Source: Bacteroidota bacterium (lineage in GTDB: Bacteria > Bacteroidota > Bacteroidia > B-17B0 > Aurantibacillaceae). From it: a DNA stretch of 64,000 bases. Shown in pieces: positions 1 through 8,587 of the stretch. The notes below the pieces were generated by a model. It had not been told where the DNA came from. It did no database searches and saw nothing but the letters and a program-made list of their open reading frames with translations. The stretch spans positions 1 to 64,000 of the forward strand of contig JAUXSA010000061.1 in the NCBI GenBank assembly GCA_030681615.1. Direction: 5' to 3'. The translations under genes were made by a program, and so were the position numbers. The first letter of the stretch is position 1, and each line of letters begins with the position of its first letter.

Positions 1-69
1 CCGGGTGTTTATACTTTAGAAATAAAAGGTAAAACAACTACAAAATTCAAAAAATTAATTGTAGAATAA
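1..69 (+). CDS. C-terminal end of a T9SS type A sorting-domain protein (partial)
   Basis: The window opens inside a reading frame that ends with PGVYTLEIKG...KKLIVE and stops at 67-69. The pattern 'G-x-Y-x-L-x-I, short turn, K-K-L-I-V-x-stop' is the end of the type A C-terminal sorting domain that targets proteins to the type IX secretion system. The same ending (GMYFVKLETG...KKLIVE) closes the CHRD protein at 5382-7223. The body of the protein lies outside the window, so its function is unknown; it is presumably secreted or attached to the cell surface. Confidence 0.75.
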   Translation, partial: PGVYTLEIKGKTTTKFKKLIVE

Positions 70-70
70 A

Positions 71-1039
71 TTAGCACGCAGCCCTTCTTAACCTATCATT
101 TATAGCACGGCCAAGGCCTGTATCCGACACTTCCTGGCAAAGCACTATGTCCGCATCGCTTTCATCAGCCAACCGTAAAAATTTAAATAAATTAATTGCT
201 GCTTCCTTTAAATTTTTATTTTTTGAAAGATCGAACACGATAATATCTTTTCCTTTGATATTTTCTTCACCAAAACAAATAATGGCTATTTTTTTTCCTT
301 TATTTTTTTCAATCAATTGTTTTAAATCGCCAATATATAAAGGTTTTTTTGGCGCATAATGACTTTTTAACTGGCCCGGTGATACAGGGTTGCTCGAATT
401 ATTAATGCGTAATTCTGTTTTGCCAATCACTTTTTCAATTTCTTCCAGGGCCAATCCACCTAAGCGGAACACACATACTGTGTCATCCTCAATGCCTACA
501 ATGGTAGATTCGAGGCCAACTTCACAAGGTCCGCCATCTAATATATAAGCAATTTTATCGCCCAACTGGCTATTAACGTGTGCTGGTTGGGTGGGACTGA
601 CATAGCCAAAAGGGTTGGCGCTTGGTGCAGCTAAGGGAATATTTATTTTCTTAAGTAATTCTAAACTAAGGGCGTGGTTGGGTATTCTTACCGCTACATT
701 TGCCTAACCGGATGTTACAAGGTCAGGAATGCTCTCTTTTTTTGGGAGTAACAAGGTTAAAGGTCCCGGCCAAAAGGCTTTTGCCAGTTTTTGTAAGCGC
801 AGATCCGTTAATTGGGCATATTTTTCAATACTTTCAATAGTGGGCACATGAATGATCAAAGGGTCAAAAAAAGGCCTCTGTTTTGCTTCAAATATAGAAA
901 GTACTGCTTTTTCATTAAGGGCATTGGCTGCCAGGCCATACACCGTTTCGGTTGGAATTGCAACTAAACTGCCCTTTAAGAGCAGTTCTGCCGCCAGATC
1001 GATATTTTTTCCTGTTTCTGCCACAATGCAAATATACAA
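71..1039 (-). pseudogene. Threonylcarbamoyl-AMP synthase Sua5/YrdC, interrupted by an in-frame TAG
   Basis: Sua5 makes threonylcarbamoyl-AMP from threonine, bicarbonate and ATP for the t6A37 modification of ANN-decoding tRNAs. The first part reads LLLKGSLVAIPTETVYGLAA and FWPGPLTLLLP, the YrdC signature. After DLVTSG a TAG codon (704-706 on the plus strand) breaks the frame. The same frame then continues without any indel through NVAVRIPNHAL, PLAAPSANPFG and the C-terminal Sua5 domain to 71. Total length, about 322 codons, fits a complete Sua5. The family usually has a hydrophobic residue after this SG, so a Leu TTG to TAG change is the simplest explanation. It may be a real pseudogene, a strain mutation or a base-call error; t6A is normally essential. 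No ATG is present: TTG at 1037-1039 or GTG at 1022-1024 would be the start. Confidence 0.85.
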
Positions 1040-1053
1040 ATATCAAAAAACCT

Positions 1054-1061
1054 TATATTTG
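1054..1061 (+). promoter_or_regulatory. Bacteroidota -7 element for hpt
   Basis: TATATTTG matches the TAnnTTTG -7 consensus of Bacteroidota and ends 7 bp before the hpt ATG, so the leader would be very short or absent. I see no clear TTTG at the -33 position. The opposite strand also carries a TATATTTG match just inside the sua5 start region, which suggests divergent promoters packed between the two genes. Confidence 0.45.
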
Positions 1062-1068
1062 TTAACGT

Positions 1069-1605
1069 ATGAGTGATCTGGTTACAATAAAAGATAAGCA
1101 ATTTAAGCCATATATTTCTCAACAACAAATATCTGAAGCTGTAAAAAAAATTGCAACCTCAATAAATAACGAACTAAAGAATGATCAACCTCTTTTTTTA
1201 GTTGTATTAAATGGTTCTTTTATGTTTGCTGCAGATCTTTTAAAAGAAGTTTCAATTCCCTGCGAAATATCTTTTATAAAAGTAGCAAGTTATCACGGTA
1301 CAACAAGCAGTGGAACAGTAACAGAATTAATTGGACTTTCAGAAGACATAACAGGAAGAACAGTAATTATAGTTGAAGATATTGTTGATACAGGAATTAC
1401 ATTAGAAAAATTAATTACGGTTTTAAAAAGAAAGAACGTAAAACAAATAAAAGTAGCAACGGTTTTATTAAAACCAGATTCCTACAAAAAAGAATTTACA
1501 ATAGATTATTACGGTATGAAGATCCCAAATGATTTTGTAATAGGTTACGGTTTGGATTATGACGGATTAGGAAGAAATTTAAAAGAGATCTACGTTTTGG
1601 CATAA
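1069..1605 (+). CDS. hpt: Hypoxanthine phosphoribosyltransferase
   Basis: Cytoplasmic purine-salvage enzyme that converts hypoxanthine (and often guanine) plus PRPP to IMP/GMP. The 178-residue length is normal for bacterial HPRT. The PRPP-binding loop VIIVEDIVDTGIT lies at residues 99-111. LNGSFMFAADLL near 48-58 and the KVASYHGTTSSG flexible loop near 71-82 are also typical. ATG at 1069 follows a -7 element directly. The gene lies 33 bp upstream of adk on the same strand, so the two are probably cotranscribed as a small purine-nucleotide unit. From memory, some Flavobacteriaceae encode these two activities as one fused polypeptide; here they are separate. Confidence 0.93.
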   Translation: MSDLVTIKDKQFKPYISQQQISEAVKKIATSINNELKNDQPLFLVVLNGSFMFAADLLKEVSIPCEISFIKVASYHGTTSSGTVTELIGLSEDITGRTVIIVEDIVDTGITLEKLITVLKRKNVKQIKVATVLLKPDSYKKEFTIDYYGMKIPNDFVIGYGLDYDGLGRNLKEIYVLA

Positions 1606-1638
1606 AAAATTAAAACAAAAGAATAAAAACAACAGTAT

Positions 1639-2724
1639 ATGAAAAAAATGTTAAACCTTGTATTATTTGGCCCTCCGGGAGCTGGTAAAGGTACGCAATC
1701 AGAAAACCTGATAAGTAAATATGGTTTAGTGCATTTAAGCACTGGTGATATTTTACGCAGTGAAATTGACAGGGGAACTGCTTTAGGAAAAAAAGCTAAA
1801 GAGATAATGGATAAGGGTGAATTAGTGAGCGATGATATTGTAATTGGTATGATAGAATCTAAACTGGATGATAACGCCAACGCAAAGGGTTTTATTTTTG
1901 ACGGTTTTCCAAGAACCACTGCGCAGGCAATTGCACTTGATGATCTGTTACAGAAAAAAGGTACCGGCATTAGTGGCATGTTAGCATTAGAGGTGGATGA
2001 TGAAGAACTAACAAAACGTTTATTAAAAAGAGGCGAATCAAGCGGACGTGCAGATGACAGGAACGAAGATATTATCCGTCGTCGCATCTTAGAATATAAT
2101 ACAAAAACATTACCGTTAAAAACTTTTTATAGTGAGCAAGGTAAATTCCATTCAATTGAAGGTATTGGTTCTATTGATCAGATCTTTAAATTGCTGGTAG
2201 ACCGCATCACTTTTTTAGATGCAGAAATGGATCTTACAGCTTTAGAAAGCGACCTGGAACATTTAGATCTTACGATACAGGATTTTGAAGTGGCAAATGA
2301 AATTGCTCCGGAATTATTATTAGAAATTGATGCTATAAAAAGAATAGAAGCAGAAGAGGCAGAAGAAGAAAAGGAAAATAGAAAACAGGAAGCAAAAGCA
2401 AAAAAGGCAACGACTCCTGCTAAAAAAGCTCCCGCAAAAAAAGCACCGGCAAAACCGGCAGCAAAAAAAATAGCAAAGCCGGCAAAGAAAACTAAGCCTG
2501 CTGTGAAGAAAAAAGCTGTAAAAAAAGTAGCTAAAAAAGCCGCACCTAAAAAGGCTGTTAAAAAAGTTGCTAAGAAAAAAGTAGTAACAAAAGCAAAAAA
2601 GGTAGTTAAAAAAGCAGTAAAGAAAAAAGTAGTTGCTAAAAAGACTGTCGCAAAAAAAGTAACAAAGAAGCCTGCTAAAAAAATTGCTAAATCAAAAGCA
2701 AAAAAGTCAGGTAAAAGAAAATAA
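1639..2724 (+). CDS. adk: Adenylate kinase with a lysine/alanine-rich histone H1-like C-terminal tail
   Basis: Interconverts ATP + AMP and 2 ADP. Residues 1-~190 are a complete short-type adenylate kinase: P-loop GPPGAGKGT at 11-19, TGDILRSEI, GFIFDGFPRT, and RADDRNEDIIRRR in place of a long lid. The protein does not stop at ~190 residues as usual. A helical, acidic linker (~195-240, ending in EAEEAEEEKEN) leads into about 115 residues made almost only of K, A, P and V in repeating KKA/AKKA/KKV units, like bacterial histone H1 or AlgP tails. The reading frame is continuous through the tail, and codon use changes to GCA/AAA-rich repeats. The kinase assignment is secure. Nucleic-acid binding by the tail is inference. 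An intrinsic terminator follows the gene. Confidence 0.95.
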   Translation: MKKMLNLVLFGPPGAGKGTQSENLISKYGLVHLSTGDILRSEIDRGTALGKKAKEIMDKGELVSDDIVIGMIESKLDDNANAKGFIFDGFPRTTAQAIALDDLLQKKGTGISGMLALEVDDEELTKRLLKRGESSGRADDRNEDIIRRRILEYNTKTLPLKTFYSEQGKFHSIEGIGSIDQIFKLLVDRITFLDAEMDLTALESDLEHLDLTIQDFEVANEIAPELLLEIDAIKRIEAEEAEEEKENRKQEAKAKKATTPAKKAPAKKAPAKPAAKKIAKPAKKTKPAVKKKAVKKVAKKAAPKKAVKKVAKKKVVTKAKKVVKKAVKKKVVAKKTVAKKVTKKPAKKIAKSKAKKSGKRK

Positions 2725-2739
2725 AAATAAAATCATATT

Positions 2740-2773
2740 AAAAGTCTGATGCGTTTTGCGTTGGACTTTTTTA
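2740..2773 (+). terminator. Intrinsic terminator after adk
   Basis: AAAAGTC (2740-2746) pairs with GACTTTT (2764-2770); the interior extends the stem with G-C and G-U pairs around a TTTT loop, and a T-rich stretch follows. It separates hpt-adk from obgE. It also shows that a possible upstream obgE start at 2756, inside the hairpin, is wrong. Confidence 0.6.
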
Positions 2774-2794
2774 TTTATTGAAAGAGAGAAGAAG

Positions 2795-3802
2795 ATGGAT
2801 AATAATTTTGTTGATTACGTTAAAGTGTGTTGTCGCAGTGGTAAAGGCGGCGCGGGTTCTGTTCATTTTCACAGAGATAAGTTAACCGCTTATGGTGGAC
2901 CTGATGGTGGTAATGGTGGTCGTGGTGGCCATATTATTTTAAGGGGCAATAAACAATTGTGGACTTTGATCCATTTAAAATACCGTAAACATATTATTGC
3001 CGATGGTGGTGTAAATGGTTCAAGTGGAAATAAGTCGGGCAAGGAAGGTGGCGATGAATATTTAGATGTACCATTGGGAACCATTGCGCGAGATGAAGAA
3101 ACAGGTGAAATCGAATGTGAGATAACCGAAGATGGCCAGGAAATAATTTTGGTGCCGGGTGGAAGAGGAGGAATGGGTAATGCGAATTTTAAAAATGCTG
3201 TTCAACAAAATCCACAATATGCACAACCTGGCGAGAACGGGAAAACAGAATGGAAGATCTTAGAATTAAAAGTTTTAGCTGATGTAGGTTTGGTTGGATT
3301 TCCAAATGCCGGAAAATCTACTTTACTTTCGGTAGTGAGCGCTGCTAAACCCGAAATTGCAAATTATCCATTTACCACACTGGTTCCTAATTTGGGGATT
3401 GTAAGTTACCGCGATCATAAAAGTTTTGTAATGGCCGATATTCCTGGAATCATTGAAGGGGCGCATGAAGGCAAAGGATTAGGTTTACGTTTCTTAAGAC
3501 ATATTGAACGAAACTCTTCCTTATTATTTTTAGTGAGTTGCGATAGTAAGGATATTGTTGACGAATATAAAATTCTATTGAACGAATTAAAAAAATATAA
3601 CCCTGAGCTGTTGGATAAAAAAAGGATTCTGGCAATAAGTAAAGCCGATCTTATGGATGACGAATTGGAAAGTGAAATGACAAAAGATCTAAAAAAACGA
3701 TTGACAGGAAAAAACAAAGTTCCTTTTATTTTCTTTTCATCAGCAAGTCAAAAAAACATTATTCAGTTAAAGGATATGCTTTGGGAACAATTAAATTCCT
3801 GA
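2795..3802 (+). CDS. obgE: GTPase Obg/CgtA
   Basis: Essential ribosome-associated GTPase of late 50S assembly and stress signalling. With the start at ATG 2795 the protein has 335 residues, normal for the family. Residues 1-~158 form the glycine-rich Obg fold ([39 protein letters not shown]). The G domain follows, with P-loop GFPNAGKST at 168-176, switch region [11 protein letters not shown] and [16 protein letters not shown], and the base-recognition motif near AISKADL. There is no long C-terminal OCT domain. I prefer 2795 to the in-frame ATG at 2756 because the latter lies in the adk terminator and because AGAGAGAAGAAG precedes 2795. Confidence 0.96.
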   Translation: MDNNFVDYVKVCCRSGKGGAGSVHFHRDKLTAYGGPDGGNGGRGGHIILRGNKQLWTLIHLKYRKHIIADGGVNGSSGNKSGKEGGDEYLDVPLGTIARDEETGEIECEITEDGQEIILVPGGRGGMGNANFKNAVQQNPQYAQPGENGKTEWKILELKVLADVGLVGFPNAGKSTLLSVVSAAKPEIANYPFTTLVPNLGIVSYRDHKSFVMADIPGIIEGAHEGKGLGLRFLRHIERNSSLLFLVSCDSKDIVDEYKILLNELKKYNPELLDKKRILAISKADLMDDELESEMTKDLKKRLTGKNKVPFIFFSSASQKNIIQLKDMLWEQLNS

Positions 3803-3923
3803 TTATTTTTTAGCACTAAGAACACCATGAGGTCGCAATGGGAACAAAGACATTTATTGGTGTGGTACTTGTAATTTTCAAGAATAAAGAATATATTTAA
3901 AGAGAAAAGCAAACAAGTCTTAT

Positions 3924-4607
3924 ATGGAGCATGAAACACCGAGATTTACTAAAAAAGAGTTTAAACAAATTAAATACTTTGTTTATTTTGCTCTTTTTAT
4001 CGTTGTCTTCCAGGCTTTTCAATATTTTACTACAAAAAGAACCACACAAAAATATAAGGAACTGTTCTCTAAAATAACAGAATTGATCATTCTTACCAAT
4101 TCGGTGTCAACTGAAAATTCAACTATTCATCGCTCTTTATTGAATTTAACTTTTTCATCAGATAGTAATGAAATAAAGATCTTTCGTAAAAAACTTCAGG
4201 CATCCCAACAAAAGATCCAGAATGAGATATCTCTTATGGAGAAAAAGATCAATGAATATGAATTATATAGTTTCGAAAAAACAAAACTATTCATACATCT
4301 TAAATTTGCTCAACATCAATACAAAAAAAATTATACGCTTTACTTATCGGAACTAAAAAGTATGGATCAGGAAGCGGCTTTATTATCCCGGAAAAATAAG
4401 CTAAGGCCTATTTTAGAGTCTTTTCAAAAAAAGCATTATTCATTTCTAATAAGGATATTTACAGATCAACAGATCTTAATAGAGGAAATAGCTGATGAGG
4501 CAGAAGAAACAAGTTTCAGGCTTCTGATCATTGGTAATTTTTTACTGGTAATAATTATTTTATTTTTGTTATATATTATATTAACCGAACGAAATAAGCT
4601 GGTCTGA
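3924..4607 (+). CDS. Two-TM membrane protein with a helical periplasmic sensor-like domain
   Basis: No named function. The 227-residue protein has a cytoplasmic N-terminus of ~17 residues, TM1 (~18-36, YFVYFALFIVVFQAFQYF), a ~160-residue strongly helical Lys/Glu/Gln-rich region, TM2 (~200-220, IIGNFLLVIIILFLLYIIL) and a tail of only ~7 residues. The region between the helices, with its early HRSLLNL segment, resembles four-helix-bundle (4HB_MCP/CHASE3-like) input domains of chemoreceptors and kinases, but no HAMP, kinase or signalling domain follows. It could be a stand-alone input subunit working with another signalling protein. It has its own 121-bp upstream gap and looks monocistronic. Confidence 0.5.
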   Translation: MEHETPRFTKKEFKQIKYFVYFALFIVVFQAFQYFTTKRTTQKYKELFSKITELIILTNSVSTENSTIHRSLLNLTFSSDSNEIKIFRKKLQASQQKIQNEISLMEKKINEYELYSFEKTKLFIHLKFAQHQYKKNYTLYLSELKSMDQEAALLSRKNKLRPILESFQKKHYSFLIRIFTDQQILIEEIADEAEETSFRLLIIGNFLLVIIILFLLYIILTERNKLV

Positions 4608-4611
4608 TGCT

Positions 4612-4761
4612 TTATTTAGTTTTTATTCTTTTGGTTTTTGCACCTCCTCTATAAAGCCAGGTTTTAATAACTTTTCCTTCCATATCTAAAACAAATTCTA
4701 TTTGCCTGTCAATGCCATCTTCCAAAAAGAATTTTGTAGATGATTCAGCTTGCGCCTGCAT
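4612..4761 (-). CDS. Small ORF, possible remnant of a DUF3471-like domain
   Basis: A 49-residue frame starting MQAQAESSTKFF and ending in a lysine-rich tail. The segment IEFVLDMEGKVIKTWLYRGG resembles the short beta-hairpin unit (hydrophobic, D/N, G-K-V, L, x-x-G-G) found in DUF3471-type tails of serine-hydrolase proteins. Upstream, the same frame stays open for ~23 more codons and encodes a strongly hydrophobic, signal-peptide-like run (LSLILLLTIIPFF), but with no ATG, GTG or TTG. It may therefore be a secreted small protein that lost its start, or a decayed gene. The rest of the 350-bp gap 4608-4957 holds nothing else I recognise. Confidence 0.3.
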   Translation of the reverse strand: MQAQAESSTKFFLEDGIDRQIEFVLDMEGKVIKTWLYRGGAKTKRIKTK

Positions 4762-4957
4762 AGTTATTTGTATTTTAAAAAACGGAATAATGGTTAAAAG
4801 TAAAATGAGTGATAGTTTGTGAATAAGTAAAAAACAAACTACAACTAATATTTAAAGAACGTATTGGCTTTTTATATGGTAAGGATGACTTACAAAAATA
4901 GAACCAATAAAAATCTTTATTTTTTAGAAGTACGGCAAAAAATGTCTTTAAAATTGA

Positions 4958-5320
4958 CTAATTGTTTAAAGCACCTGCTTTTATCCAACTTTCAAGTTTG
5001 CTTACTTGGCAATCTGTAAGGGGCGGACCAACAGAGTAACTTGGAGGCATGCCTCCACCGGGTTTAAAACGAGTAATAAAATTAGAGGTATTATCGATAG
5101 TACTCTTTAATGCATTATAATTTGTAAAATCCTTATACCCCCCTGTAACATGACAGCCAGAAAGTCCACATGACTGATTGATAAGAGGAACGATATGTTT
5201 CACGTAAGAAATATCAGTAGTACACGTATCAACCTGTACAACAGTTATTGGTTTCCCTACATCCTTTGTACAAGAATTAGAAAGTATTACTATAAACATA
5301 AATCCAAAAAGTTTTTTCAT
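4958..5320 (-). CDS. Small CX4CH haem-binding-like lipoprotein (copy 1 of 3)
   Basis: A 120-residue lipoprotein: short signal peptide with lipobox ...ILSNSC (Cys ~16), then PLINQSCGLSGCH, a CX4CH motif similar to c-type haem sites but with four residues between the cysteines. Further on are GGGMPPSY, a possible Met ligand in an M-P-P turn, and DCQVSKLESWIKAGALNN. This order (CxxxxCH ... MPP ... W-I/L-x-x-G-A) resembles the planctomycete-type cytochrome c (PSCyt1) layout. Two paralogues occur at 10253-10609 and 34720-35076, and all keep a second Cys near the final Trp. It lies downstream of the CHRD gene, separated by a terminator. Electron transfer in the periplasm or at the outer membrane is inference. 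Confidence 0.7.
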   Translation of the reverse strand: MKKLFGFMFIVILSNSCTKDVGKPITVVQVDTCTTDISYVKHIVPLINQSCGLSGCHVTGGYKDFTNYNALKSTIDNTSNFITRFKPGGGMPPSYSVGPPLTDCQVSKLESWIKAGALNN

Positions 5321-5332
5321 AATTTAAATGTA

Positions 5333-5364
5333 AAAAAAGAGATGACATATGCCATCTCTTTTTT
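5333..5364 (-). terminator. Intrinsic terminator after the CHRD gene
   Basis: On the minus strand AAAAAAGAGATGGC and GTCATCTCTTTTTT form a stem with one mismatch, closed by an ATAT loop and followed by T residues. It ends transcription of the CHRD gene just before the CX4CH lipoprotein gene. The A/T-tailed stem could also work on the plus strand. Confidence 0.7.
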
Positions 5365-5381
5365 ATTACCTTTTTATTCAA

Positions 5382-7223
5382 TTATTCAACTATTAATTTT
5401 TTAGTAATGCTATTGTCTCCAGTTTCTAATTTAACAAAGTACATTCCTTTATAATTATCTTTTAAACTAACATTAATGTTATTGCTACCCACTTTTGAAA
5501 TAAAAGTTGAAGAATAAACAACCTTCCCTAAAACATCAAAAACATTTATAGCAATTTTATTTTCTGTATTTGTAGTTAATGAAATATTGAAGTTACCTGT
5601 TGCTGAAGGGTTAGGATAAATAGAAACACTATTGTTAGATAAGTTATCGATAGATTCTATTCCTGTTATGATGCTATAGCATTTAAAGCCACGTAATACT
5701 TGACCTCTAATCTCGCCACCTGCATTAGCAGTAGTATGTAAGTTTACATAGATACTATCTTTATTAAATTGCGCAGAGTTAGAGAGTAAAAATGGTGTTA
5801 CATCAGTACTTTTCCAGTAGCCAAACGCACCATTATTTGTGTAAATTGTAGAAAGGTCGTATGCTACAGCACCTGATTGGCCAGCTAAACCTTTGTGAAA
5901 GTGAATACCAGTTGATGTAACACCAGCCGTAACTAACATAAAATGAGCGTTATCCTGATCACGATTAATAGAAACCATTCCCGAACCTTTTCCTGCCGTA
6001 GATACCGTAGGAACTTGCTGTGTGCCGTCCATAGAGAAAGTAAAACCTTCACGCATCACACGATAAACCTGGCCACGTATTTCGCCGCTTGGATTTGCGC
6101 TAGTGTGAATATTAAGATAAACACCACCACTTAACATACTATTTACAAAAGATGTAGTAACAGCAGTACCGGTTACAAAACCTGTAATTTTATTACCACT
6201 AATACCGGGAGTAATATCAACGGCAACTGCACCATTAACGCCAATTGCACCTAAATGAAAATGAGCTGAACTGATTGCACCACTTAAACCGTTTGTAAAA
6301 ACATTGTAAAACAGTGTATCAAACGTTGTATTTACTTTAACACTTGCAACACCTTTAGCAGATGTTGTAACTGAAGGTGTTTGCTGTGCACCATCAAACC
6401 ATGCGTCAAAAGCAATTTTATCATCCATTTTTAATTGAGCGCGAATTTCGCCACCAGGATTGGCTGCAGTATGTACATTTAAATAAATATTACCTGCCAT
6501 TAAAGAAGAGACAACACCTGCAGATGGAGTAAATATACCTACAATCGTATTTCCAACAATAAAAGTTGCCAGGTCCTGTGCAACCGGACCATTAACACCA
6601 ACCGCACCTGTATGTAAGTGAGCCGCTGTAATTGCACCGCTTAAACCATTAGTAACAACATAAAATCTTACCTGACCTTGATGTTTTGACAGGTTAAAAA
6701 CAGCCCAGCCATTTGCTGAAGTAGAAACCGAAGGTACAGATTGTGCACCATCAATTACCCCTGTAAATGCCCAATCGGATTCAAGGCTAATTTGACCTCT
6801 TATTTCTCCACCCGGATTAGCAGTTGTGTGTACATTAATATAAGTAAGTCCTTTTAATAAACTCGACTTTAAAGCGGTTGTAAGAGCTGTACCAGTAATT
6901 GTAGCGCTAACTCTGTTGCCCACAATATAAGGCCCAAGATCTAATAATACTGGACCATTTACACCAATTGCTCCTGCGTGAATATGCATTGCAGAAGGAG
7001 CAGATGATAAGCCGTTAAATGTAATATTTATACAAAGTGTATCGCGTGTAGAGTTTAATAATAAACTTGCAACGCCGGTTCCTGAATTTGTAAGTGCTGG
7101 AACCTGTTGCGCACCATCTAATCGCGCCGAAAGCAACATGTGACTTTTAAGATGTCCAGAGAAGCCGCTGAAACTAGCAAGAGTTAAAGCAACCATCATA
7201 ATTTTTTTAGTAAATTTTTTCAT
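5382..7223 (-). CDS. Secreted protein with four CHRD domains and a T9SS sorting domain
   Basis: A 613-residue exported protein. The signal peptide (MKKFTKKIMMVALTLASFSGFSG) is followed by four tandem CHRD (chordin-type) domains of ~115-120 residues, at roughly 32-147, 150-266, 270-386 and 392-510. Each carries the pattern DGAQQVP...H(I/L/F)HxGAxGxNGPV...(I/L)N(V/I)HT(T/S)ANPxGEIRGQ. The last ~80 residues (SIYPNPSATGNF ... GMYFVKLETG ... KKLIVE) are a type A T9SS sorting domain, so the protein should reach the cell surface. CHRD domains have no settled biochemical role in bacteria. The gene lies downstream of the DHOR-Rieske-porin genes on the same strand but is separated by 138 bp, so it may have its own promoter. 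Confidence 0.88.
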   Translation of the reverse strand: MKKFTKKIMMVALTLASFSGFSGHLKSHMLLSARLDGAQQVPALTNSGTGVASLLLNSTRDTLCINITFNGLSSAPSAMHIHAGAIGVNGPVLLDLGPYIVGNRVSATITGTALTTALKSSLLKGLTYINVHTTANPGGEIRGQISLESDWAFTGVIDGAQSVPSVSTSANGWAVFNLSKHQGQVRFYVVTNGLSGAITAAHLHTGAVGVNGPVAQDLATFIVGNTIVGIFTPSAGVVSSLMAGNIYLNVHTAANPGGEIRAQLKMDDKIAFDAWFDGAQQTPSVTTSAKGVASVKVNTTFDTLFYNVFTNGLSGAISSAHFHLGAIGVNGAVAVDITPGISGNKITGFVTGTAVTTSFVNSMLSGGVYLNIHTSANPSGEIRGQVYRVMREGFTFSMDGTQQVPTVSTAGKGSGMVSINRDQDNAHFMLVTAGVTSTGIHFHKGLAGQSGAVAYDLSTIYTNNGAFGYWKSTDVTPFLLSNSAQFNKDSIYVNLHTTANAGGEIRGQVLRGFKCYSIITGIESIDNLSNNSVSIYPNPSATGNFNISLTTNTENKIAINVFDVLGKVVYSSTFISKVGSNNINVSLKDNYKGMYFVKLETGDNSITKKLIVE

Positions 7224-7361
7224 TTGTTTTTGTTTATAGGTTAATATAATAGAAATACGATATAGTATGCCATTTGGATTTGGTTTTGATTAAAAGAGTG
7301 AAATTTTAACAATTGTATTCAGACCTAAACTGATTTACATTGTAGATAATTATTGTTATTT

Positions 7362-8585
7362 CTAAAAATAGGTCGAAAAACCAAACTGAATTCCCGCAGT
7401 TCTAGCTGCTGGATTACCAAGAAGATCGGTTTGCCAGTGATAACGATAATTAAAGCGTATTACCGTTAATGCCGAAGGTCTGAAACTTATTCCCGGAACA
7501 ACCGCAAATAGATGATCAGCAATATTTGTTTCTGTCTCGCTAAATGTACCAACATTATAATCTACATATTCTGTTCTGAACGCAAGGTTTAAGGTACTGT
7601 TTTCCCAACCTAAGATCTTACGTTTTAATATTGGTTGTACTACATCTAAAAATCCACCACGTAGTTTATTGCCATATTCTTTCGTGTAATTATCTGGCAC
7701 CTCTACCATAGCCCAAACCCATTCGCCGGTAATATATGTGTTAATTTTTGGAAGTGTTGTATTAAGATCGATCGCAAAAAGATCTATCCTGCGTTGTTTG
7801 TCCACAATTACGCCGTCTATTCTAAACTTATTGTAAACGCCTCCCATCCACGATACACCTATCTCACCAATTTTGCGGTGACGTATTGCGGTTTTTGTAG
7901 TAACTAGTGGCACGCCGTTAAAACTTTCTTCAAAACGTTCAGGATTTTCTTTACTTGCGGGTAACCACGTTCTATTTTCAGGATTAGAAATAATTTTATC
8001 ATCAAAACCATTGGTTAAATAAGCTTCGTAAGCCCACACAAAATTATTCATCGCGTATTTTCCAAATAAACCAAAACCTACGTTGCTCCAGGTAGAGGGA
8101 ATTATAGTTGTGGCAGAAAACGGACGGTTAATGAATTCCCATTTGGGCCCGTCATGGTTTTGATTGAAAGCGCCAATAGGGTTCATAATAATGCCACCAC
8201 GAAGATTTAACAATGGATGTAATTCTATATCCATAGAAGCGAATTCAATGGCAATTTCTTTTCCACCTTCTTCAAATTCTATTTCCGATAAAAATTTAAT
8301 TCTTTTTTTAATAGAAGAAGAAATAAAAAGAGTTAAGCGTGGAATTTGAAATGATAAGCCCTCTGTAACGCCATCAGTGCCAAAGTAAGAGCTGTTAGCT
8401 TCCACATATCCACCCACGGCTACTGGGAATTTTCCCATGGTTAAAAACGGACGGTTATAAACCGCGTCCATGTTCATTTTTAATTTGTTTGTATCTGCCG
8501 GTGTACGTTTTATAAAAGAAGAGTCTGTTTGCGCAATTGTTCGCAGACAAAGTAAAAACAAAATTATGGGTAACAGGTTTTTCAT
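7362..8585 (-). CDS. Outer-membrane beta-barrel porin, OprP/phosphate-selective porin-like
   Basis: A 407-residue protein with a signal peptide (cleavage near TIAQ) and a body of alternating amphipathic strands such as VGGYVEANSSYFG, LRGGIIMNPIGAFNQNHDGP and VGFGLFGKYAM. It ends ...GIQFGFSTYF; the terminal Phe is the usual beta-barrel assembly signal. The strand pattern and the RGGIIMNPIGAFN segment resemble the OprP/OprO-like porin families of Bacteroidota, but no substrate can be read. It is the last gene of the unit CX4CH cytochrome-DHOR-Rieske-porin, 2 bp after the Rieske gene, so it may supply the substrate of that redox chain. DUF3138-like or other barrel families are possible alternatives. 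Confidence 0.7.
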   Translation of the reverse strand: MKNLLPIILFLLCLRTIAQTDSSFIKRTPADTNKLKMNMDAVYNRPFLTMGKFPVAVGGYVEANSSYFGTDGVTEGLSFQIPRLTLFISSSIKKRIKFLSEIEFEEGGKEIAIEFASMDIELHPLLNLRGGIIMNPIGAFNQNHDGPKWEFINRPFSATTIIPSTWSNVGFGLFGKYAMNNFVWAYEAYLTNGFDDKIISNPENRTWLPASKENPERFEESFNGVPLVTTKTAIRHRKIGEIGVSWMGGVYNKFRIDGVIVDKQRRIDLFAIDLNTTLPKINTYITGEWVWAMVEVPDNYTKEYGNKLRGGFLDVVQPILKRKILGWENSTLNLAFRTEYVDYNVGTFSETETNIADHLFAVVPGISFRPSALTVIRFNYRYHWQTDLLGNPAARTAGIQFGFSTYF

Positions 8586-8587
8586 CT

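Noticed and set aside
1590-2087. A 165-codon minus-strand frame opposite adk
   Set aside because: It covers the conserved kinase core on the other strand and lacks a ribosome-binding context, a family match or a promoter.
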